Below, in pieces: positions 6,086 through 10,450 of a stretch of 10,450 nucleotides of DNA (the first letter of the stretch is position 1; every line of letters begins with the position of its first letter). A program made the position numbers and the translations under genes. Below the pieces are notes generated by a model. It was not told the DNA's origin. It saw only the letters and a list, made by a program, of their open reading frames with translations, and did not search any database. Origin of the DNA: an uncultured Collinsella sp. (lineage in GTDB: Bacteria; Actinomycetota; Coriobacteriia; Coriobacteriales; Coriobacteriaceae); assembly GCA_900541055.1 (NCBI GenBank), contig UQHZ01000039.1, forward strand, positions 1 through 10,450, in the 5' to 3' direction.

Positions 6086-6823
6086 ATGGGCTTCTTTGAC
6101 AAGATGTTCGAGAAGAAAGAGTGCGCGATTTGCGGTACCGAGCTGGGACTTCTAGGTAAGACAAAAATCAATGAAGGCTACCTGTGCAAAGAGTGCGCCG
6201 GCAAGCTCTCCCCCTACTTTCACGGCTATCGCTCCAGTACCGCGGACGATATCCGTGAGCAACTCGCCTACCGCGAGGCCAACGCCGAGCGCCTGTCTTC
6301 GTTCAACCCCACGCGCACGCTTTCTGCCGGGCGCACCAATATTATGCTCGATGAGGACGCGGGCCTGCTGATCATCACTTCGCAGAGCCGCTGGCGCGAC
6401 GCCAATCCCGACATCATCGAGTTCTCGCAGGTACTCGGCTGCGATATGGATATCGACGAGCAACGCACCGAGATCTATCGCGAGACCAAGGACGGCGAGC
6501 GCGAGAGCTACAACCCGCCGCGCTACGACCTGGATTACGACTTTAATCTGACCATCCACGTCAACACGCCGTACTTTACCGAGATCAACCTGCGCGTGAA
6601 CGACTCCACCATCGATCAGCGCGGCTCCATCGAATATCGCGAGGCCAAGCGCCAGGCAACCGAAGTCCGCGATGCGCTGGTGCAGCTGCGCCAGGAGACG
6701 CGCGACAGCGTCGTGGCCGCCAAGGCCCCCAAGACCGCGGTGACCTGCCCCTTCTGCGGAGCCACCACCATTCCCGATGCCAGTGGGCGCTGCGAATACT
6801 GCGGCGGCGCCATCGGCGCATAG
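6086..6823 (+). CDS. DUF4428-type double zinc-ribbon protein
   Basis: The 245-residue protein is soluble with no signal peptide or membrane segment. Its N-terminus has the DUF4428 pattern: Cys13-x2-Cys16, the GLLGKTKINEGYLC stretch, then Cys34-x2-Cys37, probably binding one zinc. The middle (about 85-215) is a charged alpha/beta region with alternating hydrophobic strands such as LTIHVNT, a possible lipid- or protein-binding domain that I cannot name. A second zinc ribbon closes the protein, Cys221-x2-Cys224 and Cys236-x2-Cys239. The start is supported by GGGAGG 5 bases upstream. It is the first gene of a three-gene same-strand cluster, 24 bases before the next. Proteins of this class often sit beside SPFH genes, which suggests it is a peripheral partner of that complex. 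The biochemical function is unknown; a nucleic-acid-binding role is possible from the zinc ribbons alone but is not favoured by the context. Confidence 0.85.
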   Translation: MGFFDKMFEKKECAICGTELGLLGKTKINEGYLCKECAGKLSPYFHGYRSSTADDIREQLAYREANAERLSSFNPTRTLSAGRTNIMLDEDAGLLIITSQSRWRDANPDIIEFSQVLGCDMDIDEQRTEIYRETKDGERESYNPPRYDLDYDFNLTIHVNTPYFTEINLRVNDSTIDQRGSIEYREAKRQATEVRDALVQLRQETRDSVVAAKAPKTAVTCPFCGATTIPDASGRCEYCGGAIGA

Positions 6824-6847
6824 CCCCCGGCACGGAAAGGACCGATC

Positions 6848-8170
6848 ATGGCCTTCGAGAGCGTTAACTATCAGTGCCCTGCCTGCGGTGGCCCCTTGCA
6901 TTTTGCCAGCGCCGAGCAAAAGCTCGTCTGCGACTACTGTGACTCGCGCTTTGAAGTCGAAGAAGTCGAGGCCCTCTATCGCGAGCGCCAGGACAAGGCA
7001 GATGCCAAAGCCGATGCCGCAGCCGCGGCCCCCAAGCCTGCTGTCGACGATGCCGTGCAGGAGCTGGCCCAAAACGCCGGCTACATCTGCTCGTCGTGCG
7101 GCGCCGAGCTCGTGTCCGACGGCACCGTCGCCGTCACCACCTGCCCGTACTGCGGCAACTCCGCCGTGGCGCCCGGCCAGCTCTCTGGCGACTTCTCGCC
7201 CGACCTGGTGATTCCGTTTAAGCTCGGGCGCGACGACGTCACGGCCGCACTCAAGGAACACTACAAGGGCAAGATCTTGCTGCCCAAGAGCTTTGTCACC
7301 GGCAACCACATCGACGAGGTCCAAGGTGTCTACGTGCCGTTTTGGCTCTACGGCGCCCGCGTTGACGGCGAAGTGCACTTTGACGCGACCAACGAGACCG
7401 TGACCGAGGAATCCGACCGCACCGTCACGACCACCGACCACTACGATGCCTATCGCAAGGGCAATATCTCGTTTAAGCGCGTGCCCGTCGACGGATCATC
7501 CAAGATGCCCGACGGCCACATGGATGCCATCGAGCCGTTTGACTACGACGCGCTGCGTCCGTTCTCGGTCGCCTATATGCCCGGCTACATCGCCAACCGT
7601 TACGACGAGGACTGCGAGACCTGCAAGGCGCGCGCCGAGCGCCGTATGGAAGAAAGCACGATCTCGGCCCTGCGCGAGACCGTCGTCGACGAATACGACG
7701 ATGCCACGGTCGAAAGCAAGCAGCTCGACTACACCTGGGAAGACAGCGACTACGCCCTGTTCCCCGTCTGGATGCTCTCCACCTCGTGGAACGGCAAGAG
7801 CTGCCTGTTTGCCATGAACGGCCAGACCGGCCGCTTGGTCGGCGAGCTCCCCTGCTCCAAGCCCAAGCTCGCCATCGCCTCGGTGCTGTTCTTTGTGATC
7901 GGATTTATCCTCTCCCAGATTCTCTTTATGGGGGAATACGCCTTCGATCCGGATTACCTCACCTTTGATATCGAGGGCATCCTCATCAACATCATTGCGC
8001 CGCTGATCATCGTGATTATCGGAGACGTGCTACTGGTAGGCCAGCTCAAGACGGCCAACGAAGCAACCCATGCCGATGAGTATTGTGGCGAGCTCGACCT
8101 GACCGAGAAGCACGACATCTTCAGCCACACCGAGACCACCGTTGTCATGAAAGACGACAAGGACGACTAA
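6848..8170 (+). CDS. TFIIB-type zinc-ribbon protein with two C-terminal membrane helices
   Basis: This 440-residue protein begins with two zinc ribbons: Cys10/Cys13 with Cys28/Cys31, and Cys81/Cys84 with Cys99/Cys102, linked by an Ala/Lys-rich helical stretch (about 45-70). A large conserved middle follows, including GVYVPFWLYGARVDGEVHF and YALFPVWMLSTSWNGKSCLFAMNGQTGRLVGELP, typical of membrane zinc-ribbon proteins found next to SPFH genes; an extra Cys256-x2-Cys259 pair lies within it. Two hydrophobic helices are at about 341-362 and 378-400, then a short charged tail. The bulk is therefore predicted to be cytoplasmic and anchored at its C-terminal end. AAAGGA lies 6 bases before the ATG. 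Such proteins are sometimes labelled PriA-like on the zinc ribbon alone, but no helicase motif is present. The closest functional parallel I know is Bacillus YdjG, part of a membrane complex with the SPFH protein YdjI; equivalence is inferred. Confidence 0.85.
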   Translation: MAFESVNYQCPACGGPLHFASAEQKLVCDYCDSRFEVEEVEALYRERQDKADAKADAAAAAPKPAVDDAVQELAQNAGYICSSCGAELVSDGTVAVTTCPYCGNSAVAPGQLSGDFSPDLVIPFKLGRDDVTAALKEHYKGKILLPKSFVTGNHIDEVQGVYVPFWLYGARVDGEVHFDATNETVTEESDRTVTTTDHYDAYRKGNISFKRVPVDGSSKMPDGHMDAIEPFDYDALRPFSVAYMPGYIANRYDEDCETCKARAERRMEESTISALRETVVDEYDDATVESKQLDYTWEDSDYALFPVWMLSTSWNGKSCLFAMNGQTGRLVGELPCSKPKLAIASVLFFVIGFILSQILFMGEYAFDPDYLTFDIEGILINIIAPLIIVIIGDVLLVGQLKTANEATHADEYCGELDLTEKHDIFSHTETTVVMKDDKDD

Positions 8171-8218
8171 GCAATCCAACCAATACCACCCGGCCTTTGA
8201 CGAGAAAGGAAGATCACC

Positions 8219-9460
8219 ATGGGACTCTTGAAAGCTGGATTGGGAGCTGCCGGCGGCGTCATGGCCGACCAGTGGAAGGAATTTATCTACTGCGAATCGA
8301 TGCCTGCTGACGTCTTGGCCTGCAAGGGCAGCAAACGCACCGGTGGCCGCAGCTCCAACACGCGCGGCGAGGACAACGTCATCTCCAACGGCTCGGTCAT
8401 CGCCGTCAACGACGGCCAGGGCATGCTCGTGGTGCAAAACGGCAAGATCATCGAAGTCGCGCTGGAGCCCGGTGAGTTCGTCTTCGATACCGGCAGCGAG
8501 CCGAGCGTCTTTAGCGGCAACCTGGGCGATTCCATCAAGGAGACCTTCGCCAATATCGGCAGCCGTTTTACCTTTGGCGGCGACGCGGGCAAGGACCAGC
8601 GCGTCTACTTCATCAACACCAAGGAGATCATCGGCAACAAGTACGGCACCGCCTCGCCCGTGCCCTTCCGCGTGGTCGATAACAACATTGGTCTGGACGT
8701 CGACATCTCCGTGCGCTGCAACGGCGAGTATTCGTACCGCATCACCAACCCGCTGCTGTTCTACACCAACGTATGCGGCAACGTGACCGATAGCTACACG
8801 CGCGACAAGATCGACAGTCAGCTTAAGTCCGAGCTGCTCACCGCCCTGCAGCCCGCCTTTGCCAAGATCTCGGAGATGGGCATCCGCTACAGCGCCATCC
8901 CCGGCCACACCACCGAGCTCGCTCGCGCGCTCAACGAGGTCCTCTCTGCCGACTGGCGTGACCTGCGCGGCGTCGAGATCGTGAGCTTTGGCGTCAACTC
9001 CATCGCCGCCTCGCAAGAGGACGAGCAGATGATCAAGGACCTGCAGAAAGCCGCGGTCATGCGCGATCCCACCATGGCGGCAGCCAACATTGCCAGCGCC
9101 CAGAGCGATGCGATGCGCGCGGCAGCCGCCAACCCCAACGGCGCGATGGCCGGTTTTATGGGCATGGGCATGGCAGGTGGCATGGGCGGCATGAACGCCA
9201 GTCAGCTGTTCGCCGCCGGCCAGGCACAGCAGCAGGCCGCCCCGCAGCCGGCTCCGGCACCCGCTCCCGCACCGGCTCCCACCGCCGCGCCAGCTGCCGG
9301 CACGTGGACCTGCAACTGCGGCGCCACCAACACCGGCAAGTTCTGCTCCGAGTGCGGCAGTCCCGCACCCGCCCCGGCACCGGCCAAGTGGTTCTGCCCC
9401 AACTGCGGCAGCGAAAACGGCGGCAAGTTCTGCAGCAACTGCGGAACGCCCAGGCCCTAG
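8219..9460 (+). CDS. SPFH-domain (YdjI-like) protein with two C-terminal zinc ribbons
   Basis: The 413-residue protein belongs to the SPFH group often mislabelled as virion core protein. Residues 1-45 contain the characteristic FIYCESMPADVLACKG start; the SPFH fold spans roughly 20-270, with VEIVSFGVNSI near its end and an Ala-rich amphipathic helix after it. A Met/Gly-rich segment (310-325) and a Pro-Ala linker (about 341-360) lead to two zinc ribbons: Cys365-x-Cys367 with Cys376/Cys379, and Cys393/Cys396 with Cys405/Cys408. The first has one residue, not two, between its leading cysteines. SPFH proteins oligomerise on membranes and organise domains; the zinc ribbons probably recruit or interlock with the zinc-ribbon partners encoded just upstream. 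The start is supported by AAAGGA 8 bases before the ATG. It lies 48 bases after the previous gene and is followed by a GC hairpin that likely ends the unit. No PspA-like gene is present in the window, unlike in the Bacillus ydj operon. Confidence 0.92.
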   Translation: MGLLKAGLGAAGGVMADQWKEFIYCESMPADVLACKGSKRTGGRSSNTRGEDNVISNGSVIAVNDGQGMLVVQNGKIIEVALEPGEFVFDTGSEPSVFSGNLGDSIKETFANIGSRFTFGGDAGKDQRVYFINTKEIIGNKYGTASPVPFRVVDNNIGLDVDISVRCNGEYSYRITNPLLFYTNVCGNVTDSYTRDKIDSQLKSELLTALQPAFAKISEMGIRYSAIPGHTTELARALNEVLSADWRDLRGVEIVSFGVNSIAASQEDEQMIKDLQKAAVMRDPTMAAANIASAQSDAMRAAAANPNGAMAGFMGMGMAGGMGGMNASQLFAAGQAQQQAAPQPAPAPAPAPAPTAAPAAGTWTCNCGATNTGKFCSECGSPAPAPAPAKWFCPNCGSENGGKFCSNCGTPRP

Positions 9461-9479
9461 CGCCCCTAACTGGTAATGA

Positions 9480-9501
9480 GCGGGGGATCCGCCACCCCCG
9501 C
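9480..9501 (+). terminator. GC-rich hairpin after the SPFH gene
   Basis: GCGGGGG (9480-9486) pairs with CCCCCGC (9495-9501) across an 8-base loop, 19 bases beyond the SPFH stop. Only a weak T stretch follows (ATTTGCTTC), so termination may be partial and some transcription could continue into the lipoprotein gene. Confidence 0.5.
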
Positions 9502-9540
9502 ATTTGCTTCTATGGGTTTCGTTCGATGAAGGAGGACACC

Positions 9541-10383
9541 ATGAAGACAACGTTCAAAAAGTCCGTACTCGCATTTCTGACATGCGTCCTGGCGCTCGCC
9601 TTTGCCCTGACGGGCTGCAGCGGCGGCGGCAAAGACCCCAAGGCCAACTTCGTCGGCAGCTGGGAACTCTCGGGTGGAACCCTGGAGGGCGAAGAGCTGA
9701 CCGATGAGTACATGAAGATGCTCAAGGATTGGGGTGTCCACTGCGTCCTGATTCTCGATGAGGACGGTACAGGCGCCCTCGACCTGTTCCTTGAAGTCGT
9801 CGACCTTAAATGGGAGGCAAAGGACGCCGCCACCGTAACCATCACCGCCGAAGACGAGTCGCATGACATGAAGCTCAAGGACGGCAAACTCATTCTCGAA
9901 GAAGATGACGGCAATCTTGTCTTTACCAAGTCCGACAAGGACCTGTCCGGTACGGTGAAGAAGGATCGCGAGGCGGCCGAGAAGGAAGAAGAGATCGATG
10001 AGGCCGTCGAAGACGACGACGTCCAGAGCATCGAAATCTCCCCCGCCGTCACCGTCGCCGATGACGACCTGTGCACCATCACCATCACCGAGAAGTTCAA
10101 GGACGACTGGGGCGACATCGGCTTTGTCGTCAACATCACCAACAAGAGCGACAAGGACCTGACCTTCTACGCTCCTTCCGGCAAGACCAACGTCAACGGC
10201 ACCATGAAGGAACCCTGGTTCTCGGCTCACCTGATGCCCGGTACCAACGCCACCGAGGAATTCACCTTCTCGAAGGGCACGCTCGATAGCCTTGATGACC
10301 TCGTCAATACGACCATCGGCATCGACGCCTACCTGACCGATTCCTACGAGGACGTCGCCTCCTACACCGCAACCATCGCGTAA
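9541..10383 (+). CDS. Putative secreted lipoprotein, lipocalin-like plus Ig-like domains
   Basis: This 280-residue protein has a classic lipoprotein signal: MKTTFKK, a hydrophobic core, and the lipobox LTGC ending at Cys26, so it should be anchored on the outer face of the membrane. The mature N-terminal part (about 36-130) looks like a small beta-barrel, with FVGSWELSGG at the start and repeated strand-turn patterns up to GNLVFTK. A strongly acidic, probably helical linker (about 140-162) leads to a C-terminal beta domain (about 165-280) containing FVVNITNKSDKDLTFY, resembling the Ig-like domains of many Firmicute and actinobacterial lipoproteins. The start is set by AAGGAGG 5 bases before the ATG. 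It is 80 bases after the SPFH gene, behind a hairpin. The ligand is unknown. The gene is complete, but downstream context is lost because the adapter begins 17 bases past its stop. Confidence 0.88.
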   Translation: MKTTFKKSVLAFLTCVLALAFALTGCSGGGKDPKANFVGSWELSGGTLEGEELTDEYMKMLKDWGVHCVLILDEDGTGALDLFLEVVDLKWEAKDAATVTITAEDESHDMKLKDGKLILEEDDGNLVFTKSDKDLSGTVKKDREAAEKEEEIDEAVEDDDVQSIEISPAVTVADDDLCTITITEKFKDDWGDIGFVVNITNKSDKDLTFYAPSGKTNVNGTMKEPWFSAHLMPGTNATEEFTFSKGTLDSLDDLVNTTIGIDAYLTDSYEDVASYTATIA

Positions 10384-10400
10384 CGGCAGACACCGATAGC

Positions 10401-10450
10401 CTGTCTCTTATACACATCTCCGAGCCCACGAGACTAGGCATGATCTCGTA
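10401..10450. other. Illumina Nextera adapter read-through, not genomic
   Basis: Bases 10401-10419 are CTGTCTCTTATACACATCT, the Tn5 mosaic end used in Nextera libraries. Bases 10420-10434 (CCGAGCCCACGAGAC) continue the i7-side transposase adapter. TAGGCATG (10435-10442) sits where the 8-base i7 index belongs and, as I recall, equals index N706. ATCTCGTA (10443-10450) begins the P7 flow-cell sequence. Genomic sequence therefore ends at or before 10400. Confidence 0.98.

Noticed and set aside
6848..8170. PriA-like replication restart helicase
   Set aside because: Only the zinc ribbons resemble such annotations; Walker and helicase motifs are absent and two membrane helices are present.
8219..9460. 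Phage structural gene
   Set aside because: SPFH proteins of this type are often named virion core protein, but no phage genes surround it and the fold is flotillin/stomatin-like.
6152..9550. Long minus-strand open frames (429 and 506 codons) opposite the zinc-ribbon/SPFH genes
   Set aside because: The plus-strand frames carry clear cysteine motifs and Shine-Dalgarno sites; the opposite frames are compositional shadows.
10401..10419. Tn5-type transposon end
   Set aside because: The mosaic end is followed exactly by Illumina adapter, index and P7 bases, so it is a library artefact.

Overview
The window reads as a chromosomal piece of a high-GC, gut-type actinobacterium of the class Coriobacteriia, most likely Collinsella or a close relative. 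The grounds are the strong G/C bias at third codon positions, a LuxR-type regulator fused to about 12 membrane helices (a family greatly expanded in Coriobacteriia), and a zinc-ribbon/SPFH gene cluster common in gut anaerobes. The genus is an inference and was not tested by any search. I see no prophage, insertion sequence, CRISPR array or rRNA/tRNA gene. The last 50 bases are not genomic: they match Illumina Nextera adapter read-through, so the right edge is an untrimmed contig end.

Layout, left to right. Bases 1-76 hold an unassigned tail and a perfect 12-bp hairpin. pyrE (orotate phosphoribosyltransferase) lies on the minus strand at 77-760. A 436-base divergent spacer follows; its right half looks like a long regulated leader for the next gene, with a TTGACA promoter candidate, a 23-codon leader ORF with a perfect Shine-Dalgarno, and an 11-bp long-range helix that would overlap that ORF. 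The gene is an mgtA-type Mg2+-transporting P-type ATPase (1197-3965, plus). It converges on a 12-helix membrane LuxR regulator (4153-5697, minus); the 187 bases between them hold degenerate CTGCC repeats and a large imperfect palindrome.

The divergent spacer at 5698-6085 carries the LuxR gene's likely promoter and a roughly 135-base composite repeat. That repeat contains two tandem hairpins, 51 bases apart, whose stems differ completely while their 13-nt loops and the preceding GTGTC motif are conserved.

The right third (6086-9460, plus) is a tight three-gene cluster: a DUF4428-type double zinc-ribbon protein, a double zinc-ribbon protein with two C-terminal membrane helices, and an SPFH (flotillin/stomatin-like) protein ending in two zinc ribbons. 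Together they carry six predicted zinc-binding knuckle sets. They are probably co-transcribed and plausibly form a membrane-associated scaffold comparable to the Bacillus YdjG/YdjI module; that comparison is inference. A GC-rich hairpin separates them from a lipoprotein gene (9541-10383) that may or may not belong to the same unit. pyrE, mgtA and the LuxR gene are independent transcription units with no evident functional link to the cluster.
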